Assembly: GCA_002280725.1 (NCBI GenBank)
Contig: NCEM01000023.1
Coordinates: 1 to 34,676, forward strand
DNA: 34,676 nucleotides
DNA from: Alphaproteobacteria bacterium 32-64-14
GTDB taxonomy: Bacteria > Pseudomonadota > Alphaproteobacteria > Caulobacterales > Hyphomonadaceae
Direction: 5' to 3'
Shown here in pieces: positions 25,643 to 34,563 of this stretch. The notes below the pieces were generated by a model. The model made no database searches. It had not been told where the DNA came from and saw only the letters and a program-made list of their open reading frames with translations. The first letter of the stretch is position 1. Each line of letters begins with the position of its first letter. Made by a program: the position numbers and the translations under genes.

Positions 25643-27043
25643 TTACATCTGCATGGCCCAGCCTTCGACCGCCATGGAGGCCTGGCGGATGGCTTCCGTC
25701 AGCGTCGGGTGGGCGTGGCAGGTGCGGGCGATGTCTTCCGAAGACGCGCCGAATTCCATCGCGACGCAGACTTCGGCGATCATTTCGCCGACGCCAACGC
25801 CAATGAGGTGCGCGCCGAGAACCTGGTCGGTGGTCGCGTCCGCGAGGATTTTCGCGAAGCCATCTGTCTCGTGGTTGGTCTTGGCGCGCGAGTTGGCGGA
25901 GAACGGGAACTTGCCGACCTTGTAGGCGATGCCGGCGGCTTTCAGTTCTTCCTCGGTCTTGCCGACCCAGGCGATCTCCGGCTTCGTGTAAACGACGCCC
26001 GGAATGATGTCGTAGTTCACATGGCCTGCCTTGCCCGCGATCAGCTCGGCGCAGGCGACGGCCTCGTCTTCGGCCTTGTGCGCCAGCATCGGGCCGGTGG
26101 TGACATCGCCGATGACCCACACGGCGGGGGCAGAGGTCTGGTAGTGCTCGTTGGCGATCTGACCGCGGCGATCGGGCACGATGCCGACGGTTTCGAGACC
26201 GAGGCCCTGCGTATAGGGGCGGCGACCGATGGCCAGCAGGACGATGTCCGCATCCAGCGTTTCAGCGTCGCCGCCGGCAGCCGGCTGCATCGACAGTTTC
26301 AGTTTCGACTTCAGCTTCTCGACGCCGGTGACCTTCATGCCGAGTTTGAAGTCGATGCCCTGCTTGGCGAAGATGCGCTGGGCCTGCTTGGCCACTTCAG
26401 CGTCTGCGCCGGGGAGGATGCGGTCGAGATACTCGACAACGGTCACTTCCGAACCGAGACGGCGCCAGACGGAGCCGAGTTCGAGGCCGATGATGCCCGC
26501 GCCGATCACGATCATGCGCTTGGGAACCGACTTCAGCGACAGGGCGCCGGTGGAGGAGACGACGCGGTCTTCGTCGATGTCGACGCCGACCAGCGGGGTG
26601 GGCTCCGAGCCCGTGGCGATGACGATGTTCTTGGTTTCGAGAACCTGATCGTTCACGACGACGCGGCCCGGGCCGTCGATGCGGCCGGCGCCGTTGAACA
26701 CGGTGACTTTGTGTTTCTTCATCAGGTAGGCGATGCCGGCGGTGAGGCCCGACACAGCGTCGTCTTTCTGCTTCAGCATGTTGTCGAGGTTGAGCTTGAG
26801 GCCAGTGACCTCGATGCCCAGGCCCGCAAAATCCTTGCCCGCTGTCTCGTAGAGTTCGGAGGCGTGCAGCATCGCTTTCGAGGGGATGCAGCCGACATTG
26901 AGGCAGGTGCCGCCCAGCTTGTCGCGCTTCTCGATCAGCGCGACTTTCATGCCCAGCTGTCCGCAGCGCGTGGCGCAGTTGTAGCCGCCGGGGCCGCCGC
27001 CGATGATGACGACGTCATAGCTTTGGGCGGGGGTCTCGCTCAT
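25643..27043 (-). CDS. lpd: Dihydrolipoyl dehydrogenase (E3)
   Basis: Encodes 466 residues. The FAD-binding GGGPGG (15-20), redox-active C47/C52 in GGTCLNVGC, NAD-binding GAGIIG (181-186) and the C-terminal H445/E450 dyad (HPTLTE) are all in place. It reoxidises the lipoyl arm of SucB using NAD+. Its promoter and an inverted repeat lie just upstream, so it can be transcribed apart from sucB. A CTGCGC/GCGCAG hairpin (25628-25641) begins 1 base past its stop codon. Confidence 0.97.
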   Translation of the reverse strand: MSETPAQSYDVVIIGGGPGGYNCATRCGQLGMKVALIEKRDKLGGTCLNVGCIPSKAMLHASELYETAGKDFAGLGIEVTGLKLNLDNMLKQKDDAVSGLTAGIAYLMKKHKVTVFNGAGRIDGPGRVVVNDQVLETKNIVIATGSEPTPLVGVDIDEDRVVSSTGALSLKSVPKRMIVIGAGIIGLELGSVWRRLGSEVTVVEYLDRILPGADAEVAKQAQRIFAKQGIDFKLGMKVTGVEKLKSKLKLSMQPAAGGDAETLDADIVLLAIGRRPYTQGLGLETVGIVPDRRGQIANEHYQTSAPAVWVIGDVTTGPMLAHKAEDEAVACAELIAGKAGHVNYDIIPGVVYTKPEIAWVGKTEEELKAAGIAYKVGKFPFSANSRAKTNHETDGFAKILADATTDQVLGAHLIGVGVGEMIAEVCVAMEFGASSEDIARTCHAHPTLTEAIRQASMAVEGWAMQM

Positions 27044-27078
27044 GGGTCTTGTCTCACGTTCGCTCGCTTGTGGCGGGA

Positions 27079-27106
27079 GCTATACGCACTCAGCCCAAGC
27101 GGTCAA
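27079..27106 (-). promoter_or_regulatory. Sigma-70-type promoter of lpd
   Basis: On the minus strand TTGACC (27101-27106) and TATAGC (27079-27084) are separated by 16 bases. The -10 ends 35 bases before the lpd ATG. Both hexamers stand out clearly from the GC-rich background. Confidence 0.6.
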
Positions 27107-27133
27107 CAAACGGAATATGGGGAGCCAAAACCC

Positions 27134-27147
27134 GCCAATTCATTGGC
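27134..27147. promoter_or_regulatory. Palindrome upstream of the lpd promoter
   Basis: GCCAAT and ATTGGC with a 2-base centre form a perfect 14-base palindrome whose near edge is 27 bases upstream of the lpd -35. Its size and position fit an operator or activator site. Confidence 0.45.
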
Positions 27148-27205
27148 AAAACTGAAGGCGCCGTTGAGGCCCGCAGCGCGGCTGCTCAAGCTGAGCGGAG
27201 GCGCC

Positions 27206-27646
27206 CTAGAAGGTGCGGCGGCCGGATGAATACGGGCCGTCGGAATCGCCGGACGATGAGCGCTGGTTCCCGCGCGAGATGGAGGCCGTCATCGCGGCCA
27301 GCATCAGCATGACGACGCCGACCGCAAGCTGGTTGTCCCAGAAGTGGGACAGCTCGACCGGCTGGTCGAGGTTGAGCGCAAAGCCCGCAACGCTGACCCC
27401 GCCCGCCAGGGCGATCAGCGCGCCGCCCGGGCCGCCGAAGAAGATCGTGAGTCCGCCCAGGAGACCCAGTGCGCTGCCTATGGCGGGGAACATGAATTTC
27501 GGCTCGTCCAGCAAGGCCGACACGCCGGGGCCGAGCAGGTGGTCCACGCCGCCCAGCCAGACATTGGCCGTGCGATAGAACAACCAGCCTGAGGCCGCGA
27601 TCAGCATGAGGGCGAACACTCGCCGCATGTCCACGAACGGGCGCAA
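27206..27646 (-). CDS. Hypothetical four-helix membrane protein
   Basis: Encodes 146 residues with four predicted transmembrane segments at about 9-26, 52-71, 73-91 and 103-122, and a short Ser/Gly/Arg-rich cytosolic tail. No family is recognised. The start is probably TTG at 27646, since GGAGG lies 6 bases upstream; the in-frame ATG at 27628 has no good site. It sits between lpd and another membrane protein on the same strand. The tail ends YSSGRRTF. Function unknown; presence between E3 and E2 genes may be chance or may mark a membrane-linked role. Confidence 0.7.
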   Translation of the reverse strand: MRPFVDMRRVFALMLIAASGWLFYRTANVWLGGVDHLLGPGVSALLDEPKFMFPAIGSALGLLGGLTIFFGGPGGALIALAGGVSVAGFALNLDQPVELSHFWDNQLAVGVVMLMLAAMTASISRGNQRSSSGDSDGPYSSGRRTF

Positions 27647-27771
27647 GGCCCGCCTCCATCAACAGGGGGGCAGGCTAGGCCAGTGTGCTTACCAGCGGCC
27701 TGCTTTTATCGGTGCAATTTCGGGGGAGGCTGTAAACGGAAACCGGGCGCGCCGTTAAGGCTCGGCGGCGT

Positions 27772-28332
27772 CTACTTCAAAAGACCGCGGAAGGCCGCAG
27801 CCCACACCAGCGTGGCGATCACGAGGGAGAACCAGCCCGCGTTGACGGTCGAGGTGCTGGGCCGGGCATGGGCTGCGGTTTCGGCATTGGGTGCGTGGCG
27901 TGCGGTGTGTTCGCGCCAGATGAAATAGACGCCCTGACCGAGAACGAGCAGGGCCACCAGCCATGCCGCAAACGGGTGCAGCATCATCATGGCGATGGCC
28001 GTGACGCCAAGCACGACGGCCTGTCCTGCGATCCAGCCGCGGCGGGCAGCATCGTCGCGATCGGTCCAGGCGTCGATGCGTTTTTCGTCTTCGCTTTTCT
28101 GGCGTGGGATCACCGGCGCATCGATGTCGCCGTAGGTGTCTTCGGGATCAGGCTGGGCCGCATCCGCCGCGAAGTCGCGCGTCATCTGCTCAAGCTTGGC
28201 GGTCATGTTGTCGAGCGCCATCTCCATGCGGATCTGGCGGAACAGCATGACGGCGCCCAACAGCCAGAGCAGGCCGGCGATGCGGATGATCCAAGCAAGA
28301 ACGGCGTCGGAGATGGCCTCGAAGGGCGTCAT
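27772..28332 (-). CDS. Hypothetical membrane protein with charged cytosolic loop
   Basis: Encodes 186 residues. One helix (about 9-32) is followed by a charged, partly coiled region (about 35-97, rich in Asp and Glu), two close helices (about 99-138) and a final helix (about 165-184). No family is recognised. It begins 12 bp after the sucB stop on the same strand, so it is likely co-transcribed with sucB. The GGAG in front of the ATG is too close (no spacer), so translation may depend on coupling or on another start. Confidence 0.72.
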   Translation of the reverse strand: MTPFEAISDAVLAWIIRIAGLLWLLGAVMLFRQIRMEMALDNMTAKLEQMTRDFAADAAQPDPEDTYGDIDAPVIPRQKSEDEKRIDAWTDRDDAARRGWIAGQAVVLGVTAIAMMMLHPFAAWLVALLVLGQGVYFIWREHTARHAPNAETAAHARPSTSTVNAGWFSLVIATLVWAAAFRGLLK

Positions 28333-28344
28333 CTCCGTGCACGC

Positions 28345-29577
<1,233 letters not shown>

Positions 29578-29600
29578 GACGTCTCCAGATCGGTCTTGAG

Positions 29601-29615
29601 TCGCCCATCGGGCGA
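29601..29615. promoter_or_regulatory. Palindrome in the sucB leader
   Basis: TCGCCC and GGGCGA with a 3-base centre form a perfect 6-bp inverted repeat starting 24 bases upstream of the sucB ATG. It may be a leader hairpin or an operator. Confidence 0.4.
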
Positions 29616-29928
29616 GCAGGCTTAGGGGGCAGGGTTTAGCCCCGTTGAGCGCGCTTGGGGAGGGCAAAATGTCGGGTTTCGGCAGGTAGTTTGACGCGCC
29701 CCGTTGCAGGTGGGTTAACACCTTCGCGCGTGCAAGGCGAAGACTGGCGCGAGCGCAAGGTGGAGGCCGGTTTTTGGGCGTCCAGGCACGTATTTCGGCA
29801 GCGCCTGGCCGCCAGCTTGCGCCCTGCCTGCAACGGGCCTATCCACCCCGCCATGAACGCGACCGCCCCAATGCTTCGACTTAAGAAGCGGGCCATTTTT
29901 TGGCCAGCGCCGGGCTCTCGCGTCTGAC

Positions 29929-29965
29929 ACGAGGGGCCGGCGGCGGAAGCGCCGGCGACGCTCGT
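29929..29965 (+). other. Nested hairpin upstream of the EamA transporter
   Basis: GCCGGCG (29936-29942) pairs with CGCCGGC (29950-29956) around a 7-base loop, inside an outer ACGAG/CTCGT pairing (29929-29933 with 29961-29965). It is 50 bases before the transporter's ATG and would fold in its leader RNA. Confidence 0.45.
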
Positions 29966-30014
29966 CCCACCGCTGCTTCTCCGCAACCAGAGACCGGGCG
30001 AGCGGAGAGACCTG

Positions 30015-30962
30015 ATGATATCCGCAGCCCTGCCCGTCGAACCTGAAGCCCGCAACCGCTCGATCGGCGTGGTGCTCGCCGTGCTGGGGGCGTCGCTGTT
30101 CTCGCTCAAGGGCGTGGTGATCAAGCTAGCCTATGCCGAGGGGATCGGGGTCTCGCAGCTCCTCACGCTGCGCATGGGCTTTGCCTTGCCGGTCTATCTG
30201 GCGGTCGGGATCATCGCCTTCATGCGCACGAAGCAGAGGGCGCCGCTGAAGTTCTTCCTCGCGGCGGGCGGGCTTGGGCTGATGAGCTATTACTTATCGT
30301 CCTGGCTCAATTTTGAGGGGCTGAAGTATGTTTCGGCGCAGCTCGAGCGGCTGATCCTCTACATCTACCCGACCATCGTGGCGTTGCTGGCGTGGGTGTT
30401 CCTGAGGGAGCGGATCACGGCGCGGCATGTGGCGGCGCTGCTGCTGGCGTATCTCGGCGTTGCGATCATGTTCGGCGCGGAGATCGGCCATCAGGGGCCG
30501 AATGCGTGGCTGGGCGGCGGGCTGATCTTCGCAGGGGCACTCATCTACGCGATCTATGTGACGGCCTCGAAGCCGATCATCACGGCGATGGGCGCGACGC
30601 TGTTCACGGCCTTTGGCATGTCGGTCGCCTCCATCGCGTTCCTGACGCAGAGCGGAATCGAGATGGCGGTGCATGCGCCGCCGCCGGTGACAGCGAACGG
30701 CTACTGGCTGGCCATGGCGCTGGCGATCCTGTGCACGGTGATCCCGAGCTTCATGATTTCGGCGGCCATCGGGCGGATCGGGCCGGGGCCGACGAGCGCG
30801 GTTGGCGGCATTGGTCCCGTGGTTGCGGCGTGGGCGGCGGTAGCGATCCTGCACGAGCCGTTCGGCTGGGCGCATCTGGCGGCGATGATGCTGACGATTG
30901 CGGGCGTCTGGCTGCTCGCCAAGCCGCGGATTACGCGGACGGCGGGCACGCGGACGTGGTGA
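30015..30962 (+). CDS. EamA/DMT-family transporter
   Basis: Encodes 315 residues with about ten hydrophobic helices in two homologous halves, the layout of the drug/metabolite (EamA, formerly DUF6) superfamily. The first half ends with YIYPTIVALLAWVFLRER and the second carries GPVVAAWAAVAILHEPF, the two versions of the family's E-x-(P/R) ending motif. These inner-membrane carriers export amino acids or small metabolites; substrate unknown. GGAGAG lies 7 bases before the ATG. It converges on the amidase with 1 base between stop codons. Confidence 0.88.
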   Translation: MISAALPVEPEARNRSIGVVLAVLGASLFSLKGVVIKLAYAEGIGVSQLLTLRMGFALPVYLAVGIIAFMRTKQRAPLKFFLAAGGLGLMSYYLSSWLNFEGLKYVSAQLERLILYIYPTIVALLAWVFLRERITARHVAALLLAYLGVAIMFGAEIGHQGPNAWLGGGLIFAGALIYAIYVTASKPIITAMGATLFTAFGMSVASIAFLTQSGIEMAVHAPPPVTANGYWLAMALAILCTVIPSFMISAAIGRIGPGPTSAVGGIGPVVAAWAAVAILHEPFGWAHLAAMMLTIAGVWLLAKPRITRTAGTRTW

Positions 30963-30963
30963 G

Positions 30964-32346
30964 CTAGCCTGCGATCCTTGGCGCGACGACGTCGCGGCCG
31001 CTCAGGCCAGCAAATGCGATCGTGGTGAGGTCTTCAAGGAAGGGGCCGATGGCCTGGCAGGCCAGCGGCAAGCCTTGCGCGTTGACGCCTAAAGGGATGG
31101 CCGTCGATGGGAGGTTGGCGACGGTGGCGATTCCGGCCCAGCCAAGTTGCGCGCCGAAGTTCGATGGCTCGCCGTTGATGAGTAGAGGGCGCTTGCGCCA
31201 GTCCGCCTCGGCTGTGTGGGGGAAGGCGGGCGTGCCGAAGGCGGGGCAGAGCACGATATCGAAATGACGGAAGAAGGCGGCCCACTGGCGGCGGATGCGC
31301 AGCTGCATATCGAGATGTCCCAGCCAGTCATGCGCCGAGATCGGCTGGCGGCCGCCTGGGTCGACCTGATCCCGCGTGATGATCGTATGGAGCATGGCCT
31401 GATAGGTGCGCCAGGAGACGCCGATGTCGGGCAGCAGGCTGGATTTGCGGGTGACGCTTGCGCCTTCGGCGGCGAGGTCGCTGGCAAAGCGGTCGATGGC
31501 GTGGAGGGTTTCGTCGTCGGCTTTCGCGGCGGGATGCTGATCCAGCACAAGCACGCGGAAGCTCTTCAAGCTGCCATGGCGTGGACGCGGCAGGATGAGG
31601 CCGTTGTGGAAGTCTTCCGGATCGGGCGCTGCGACGACTTCGAGCAGCAGGGCGAGATCGGCGGCGGATCTGGCAATCGGCCCGATGACGGCAAGAAGCG
31701 GCGCTTCGCCCTCGAACCCGCCAGCCGCATGGCCGAGGTGCGAGACGATGCGATAGCTGGTCTTGTGACCGAACACGCCACAAAAGGCGGCGGGCACGCG
31801 CACGCTGCCGCCGATGTCGGAGCCGAGTTCGAGCGCCGAGAACCCCATTGCGATGGCGGCGGCTGATCCGCCGGATGAGCCGCCTGCTGAATGCGTGAGC
31901 GCGTGCGGATTGTTGGTGCGGCCATAGATCGGATTGTCCGACTGCCAGTCTGCGAGGGCAGGCGGCACGTTCGTCTTGCCGAGCACGACGGCGCCGGCGG
32001 CCTTCGCGCGCTGGACAGGAAACGCATCCTCGCGCGCGCGGTGATCGCGATGCATTTCGAAGCCCCAGGTCGTGGGATGGCCGCGCAGGTCGAAGCTTTC
32101 CTTCACCGTCATCGGAATGCCGGCGAGCGGCCCGGCTTTTCCGCGTGCGAGCGCATCGTCGGCCATGCGCGCTTCGGTGCGGGCGCGTTCGAAATCGCGG
32201 ACGACGACGGCGTTGACCTCTCCGTCAAGCGCTTCGATGCGCGCGATGGAGGCCTCGCAAAGTTCGGTGGCGCTGAACGTCTTTCGGCGAAGCCCCGCTG
32301 CGAGTTGGGTCGCCGTCATCGTGTGCAGGCTCGCATCGATTGTCAT
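30964..32346 (-). CDS. Amidase signature family enzyme
   Basis: Encodes 460 residues. The Lys-Ser-Ser catalytic triad can be read from the spacing: K82 (TVKESF), S157 (AGGSSGGS) and the nucleophile S181 (GSDIGGSVR). This 75/24 residue spacing is that of fatty-acid amide hydrolase and GatA relatives. It hydrolyses carboxylic amides to acid and ammonia in the cytoplasm. It is not GatA: no gatB or gatC is near, and the C-terminal half is more like the FAAH/aryl-amidase group. The substrate is unknown. It is the only gene on its strand between sucB and the right edge. Confidence 0.9.
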   Translation of the reverse strand: MTIDASLHTMTATQLAAGLRRKTFSATELCEASIARIEALDGEVNAVVVRDFERARTEARMADDALARGKAGPLAGIPMTVKESFDLRGHPTTWGFEMHRDHRAREDAFPVQRAKAAGAVVLGKTNVPPALADWQSDNPIYGRTNNPHALTHSAGGSSGGSAAAIAMGFSALELGSDIGGSVRVPAAFCGVFGHKTSYRIVSHLGHAAGGFEGEAPLLAVIGPIARSAADLALLLEVVAAPDPEDFHNGLILPRPRHGSLKSFRVLVLDQHPAAKADDETLHAIDRFASDLAAEGASVTRKSSLLPDIGVSWRTYQAMLHTIITRDQVDPGGRQPISAHDWLGHLDMQLRIRRQWAAFFRHFDIVLCPAFGTPAFPHTAEADWRKRPLLINGEPSNFGAQLGWAGIATVANLPSTAIPLGVNAQGLPLACQAIGPFLEDLTTIAFAGLSGRDVVAPRIAG

Positions 32347-32426
32347 GGCGCAATCCTAGTCCCGATCACGGCGTGCGCCAGTGCCGCCGGGCGATTCGCG
32401 CGCGGTTTCGTGACCGCCCGGACTGG

Positions 32427-32455
32427 TTGACGCGGCGGCGTTTGCCGTGGATGAT
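32427..32455 (+). promoter_or_regulatory. Possible promoter for the secreted hydrolase
   Basis: TTGACG (32427-32432) and GATGAT (32450-32455) are separated by 17 bases. A CTATC/GATAG inverted repeat (near 32456-32468) lies at the expected transcription start. The leader would be about 140 bases. Confidence 0.35.
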
Positions 32456-32600
32456 CTATCAATGATAGGTGCGGAAACACGCGCCATCGGGGGATGGAAT
32501 GTGACGATGCAGTTTCACTTGCCGTCATCGCCGCGTCTGACGCCCAGCGCCCCCGCGAAGCCTTGCGATCCATGACAAGAAACAATCAGGGAGAGACTCG

Positions 32601-33734
32601 ATGACCGCGAAATCATGGCTGAAGAGGGCGGCGTGCGTGGCGCTGCTCTCCGCGTTCGCAGCGCCTGCGCTGGCGCAGCAGGCGGCGACCAGTACGTTGC
32701 TGGGAACCAACTGCGACTCGCCGCCGATCTGGCATTGCCCGGATACGATGTGCGAGGGCTCGGTGACGACGCAGCCCGGCAATACGGTGGAGATGGAGAC
32801 GCGGCGGACGTACTTCCTTGATTGTCCCAAGGGCTACAAGCCGGGCGACAAGGTGACCCTCGTGCTCTCGCTGCATGGCGGCGGATCTTATGCGAACTGG
32901 CAGCGCAACTATGCGCCGTTCCTCGATGTGAAGGACAAGTACAAGCTGGTGGTCATGACGCCCGGTTCGCCCACGCGGACGTGGAGCGCGGCGGATGATC
33001 ATTACCTGGAGAACATCGTCGACAGCGTCGTGGCGGCGGTGGGCAAGGGCAATGTCGAGCGCTTCATTCTGGCGGGACATAGCCAGGGCGGCATGACGTC
33101 GAACCGCATCATCTGCAGCGAGTATTTCAAGGACAAGGTGGATGTCCGCATCTCGCTGTCGGGCGGGCGCATCGGACCGGTGACGTCTGCAGGCCGTGGC
33201 TTTGGTATCGGCGGCGTGCCGGTGTGGCAGCAGGTTCCAGGGCAGCCGCAAGCGCCGCAGCCGCCGCGTCCGGCGCCGGCGGCAGCTGCCGGGCCGCCGG
33301 GCGGCGCGTGCGATTACTCGTTCATTTTCACCAATGGCGAATACGAGACCCTTCCCGGCGAGGCGTCTCCGCTGGCTGACAAGTTTGGGTGTGGGCCGCG
33401 CCGGAAAGAGGAAGACGTGACCGATCCCAAGCCCGGCTATGTCTGGGATGCGACGCGGCAGGATCCGGGCACGGATGGCTGGGGCCATTATCCGCGCTCG
33501 GGCCGGGCTGAGGTCTACACCTATCCCAACTGCAAGGATGGGCGGGTGGTGGCCGATGTGATCCGGCTGCAGAAGGGGCACACGGAAGGGCTTGAGCCGA
33601 ATGTGACGGACAAGCTGATCGCGCTGGCTGTGTCTGCGAAGGGCGGAAAGATCGCCACTGGCAAGTGGACACCGCCTGCGCCGCCGCCGCCGGCTGCCGC
33701 GGCTGCGCCGGGCGGGCCGCCGCGCGCGAACTAG
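32601..33734 (+). CDS. Secreted esterase-like alpha/beta hydrolase
   Basis: Encodes 377 residues. A Sec signal peptide ends at ALAQ (about 25). The core has LSLHGGGSYANW (89-100), the nucleophile S161 in GHSQGG and a late histidine in LQKGHTEGLEPN. The arrangement resembles polyhydroxybutyrate-depolymerase/feruloyl-esterase-like (LpqC) enzymes. An insertion rich in Pro/Ala/Gln (about 212-235) splits the domain, and the C-terminus is a second Pro/Ala tract. Several cysteines suggest disulfides outside the cytoplasm. GGGAGAG before the ATG is a good site. The ester substrate is not predictable. Confidence 0.82.
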   Translation: MTAKSWLKRAACVALLSAFAAPALAQQAATSTLLGTNCDSPPIWHCPDTMCEGSVTTQPGNTVEMETRRTYFLDCPKGYKPGDKVTLVLSLHGGGSYANWQRNYAPFLDVKDKYKLVVMTPGSPTRTWSAADDHYLENIVDSVVAAVGKGNVERFILAGHSQGGMTSNRIICSEYFKDKVDVRISLSGGRIGPVTSAGRGFGIGGVPVWQQVPGQPQAPQPPRPAPAAAAGPPGGACDYSFIFTNGEYETLPGEASPLADKFGCGPRRKEEDVTDPKPGYVWDATRQDPGTDGWGHYPRSGRAEVYTYPNCKDGRVVADVIRLQKGHTEGLEPNVTDKLIALAVSAKGGKIATGKWTPPAPPPPAAAAAPGGPPRAN

Positions 33735-33744
33735 ACGGCTGTTG

Positions 33745-33773
33745 TGGGCGCCGGTGATCCCGCATCATCGGCG
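33745..33773 (+). terminator. Strong hairpin after the secreted hydrolase
   Basis: GGCGCCGGTGAT (33745-33756) pairs with ATCATCGGCGCC (33762-33773) over 12 bp with one G-U pair and a 5-base loop, starting 10 bases past the stop. There is no T-tract, so it may protect the 3' end or stop transcription with help. Confidence 0.5.
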
Positions 33774-33843
33774 CCAATGGGGCGCCAGCGGCACTTTCGC
33801 ATTCGCAGCAGGTTGAGTAGATATCGGGGCAAGGAGAAGCCCC

Positions 33844-34239
33844 ATGCGCCTGCCGTTCGCCCTGACTGTTCTTGTCGCCGCCGGTGCGATGGCCGCGTGC
33901 ACGCCTGCCGATACAGCGCTGGATGGCGATCTTGAAATCGCGGGGATGGAGCCTGCGTTCTGGGGCGTGATCGTCGATCGCGCGGCGGGCACGTCTGCGA
34001 TCAACATCGACTTCAAGCCTGAGTTCAATGGAACCGCGCCGGTTAAATCCAAGGCCGAGGATGGTTCGATCGTGCTGACGTCGCAGACGCCCGAGGGCGA
34101 TTTTGTGATGAAGCTCAAGCAGGAGGATTGCCTTGCCGGCCTCGACAACAAGGCGAAGTTCGACTGGGCCGTGAGCGTCGACTGGAAGGGCGAGACCTGG
34201 ACGGGTTGCGCCAAGGCGCGGAAGCCGGCGGCGGGCTGA
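33844..34239 (+). CDS. Hypothetical lipoprotein
   Basis: Encodes 131 residues. The signal peptide ends in a lipobox-like MAAC (acylated C19). The mature part is beta-rich, beginning GDLEIAGMEPAFWGVIVD and ending with a conserved-looking pair of cysteines (DCLAGLD and TGCAKA). The EPxW-type opening is faintly like COG3650-type periplasmic proteins, but I do not assign it. AAGGAGAAG precedes the ATG. A second small lipoprotein gene follows after 76 bases on the same strand, so they may be an operon. Confidence 0.78.
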   Translation: MRLPFALTVLVAAGAMAACTPADTALDGDLEIAGMEPAFWGVIVDRAAGTSAINIDFKPEFNGTAPVKSKAEDGSIVLTSQTPEGDFVMKLKQEDCLAGLDNKAKFDWAVSVDWKGETWTGCAKARKPAAG

Positions 34240-34315
34240 TCGGGCCGGTTGACGGGCTCGCGCCGTGACCGCAGATTTGTGGCGATCATCGCGAATTTGA
34301 GTGGGGAGATCTGGC

Positions 34316-34474
34316 ATGGACATCAAGCTGATCGGTCTTGTCGTGGCGGGCGTGTTGCTGGCCGCCTGCGGATCGTCCGGGCCCGAGCCTGGTTCGAAGG
34401 AGTGGTGCGATACCACGCCGATCGAGAAGCAGGCCGAAGATCCCACGGCCATGATGAAGTGCCCGGTCAGCTAG
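34316..34474 (+). CDS. Small lipoprotein (52 aa), faintly DUF3012-like
   Basis: Encodes 52 residues. A short signal peptide ends in LLAAC (acylated C18), and a small acidic domain follows with GSKEWC (26-31) and a final cysteine in MMKCPVS, a likely disulfide pair. The GSxxWC start recalls DUF3012 lipoproteins, but the rest is too short and divergent to be sure. GGGGAG lies 7 bases before the ATG. A perfect 10-bp hairpin follows the stop codon, which supports this being a real gene end. Function unknown. Confidence 0.72.
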   Translation: MDIKLIGLVVAGVLLAACGSSGPEPGSKEWCDTTPIEKQAEDPTAMMKCPVS

Positions 34475-34489
34475 GCTGAACGGGGTGCG

Positions 34490-34514
34490 GCCTCGCAGGT
34501 GAAGCCTGCGAGGC
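34490..34514 (+). terminator. Perfect hairpin after the small lipoprotein
   Basis: GCCTCGCAGG (34490-34499) pairs perfectly with CCTGCGAGGC (34505-34514) around a 5-base loop, 15 bases past the stop. The following bases are G-rich before a short TTTT (near 34527), so termination efficiency is uncertain. Confidence 0.6.
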
Positions 34515-34563
34515 GGGTTGCGGGATTTTGGAAGACATCGAAGACGGGTGGGGCCCTGGCGCC

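Larger units (their letters stand above)
29578..30014. other. Intergenic region between sucB and the EamA transporter
   Basis: A 437-base gap between divergent genes with no convincing coding region. It must hold the promoters of both sucB (leftward) and the transporter (rightward), but I could not place a good -35/-10 pair. Visible structure: the palindrome at 29601-29615, a GGTTAACACC at about 29708, a GGCCA/TGGCC hairpin near 29891, and the nested hairpin at 29929-29965. Confidence 0.6.

Noticed and set aside
25463..27229. 588-codon open frame antisense to lpd
   Set aside because: Same reason: it is a shadow frame with no recognisable domain, covering a well-supported enzyme gene.
27669..27715. 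GCAGGC...GCCTGCTTTT hairpin as a plus-strand terminator
   Set aside because: No plus-strand gene ends nearby, and the stem is short with a large loop.
29655..29927. 90-codon open frame in the sucB-EamA gap
   Set aside because: No ribosome-binding site, no domain and Arg-rich composition typical of non-coding GC-rich DNA.
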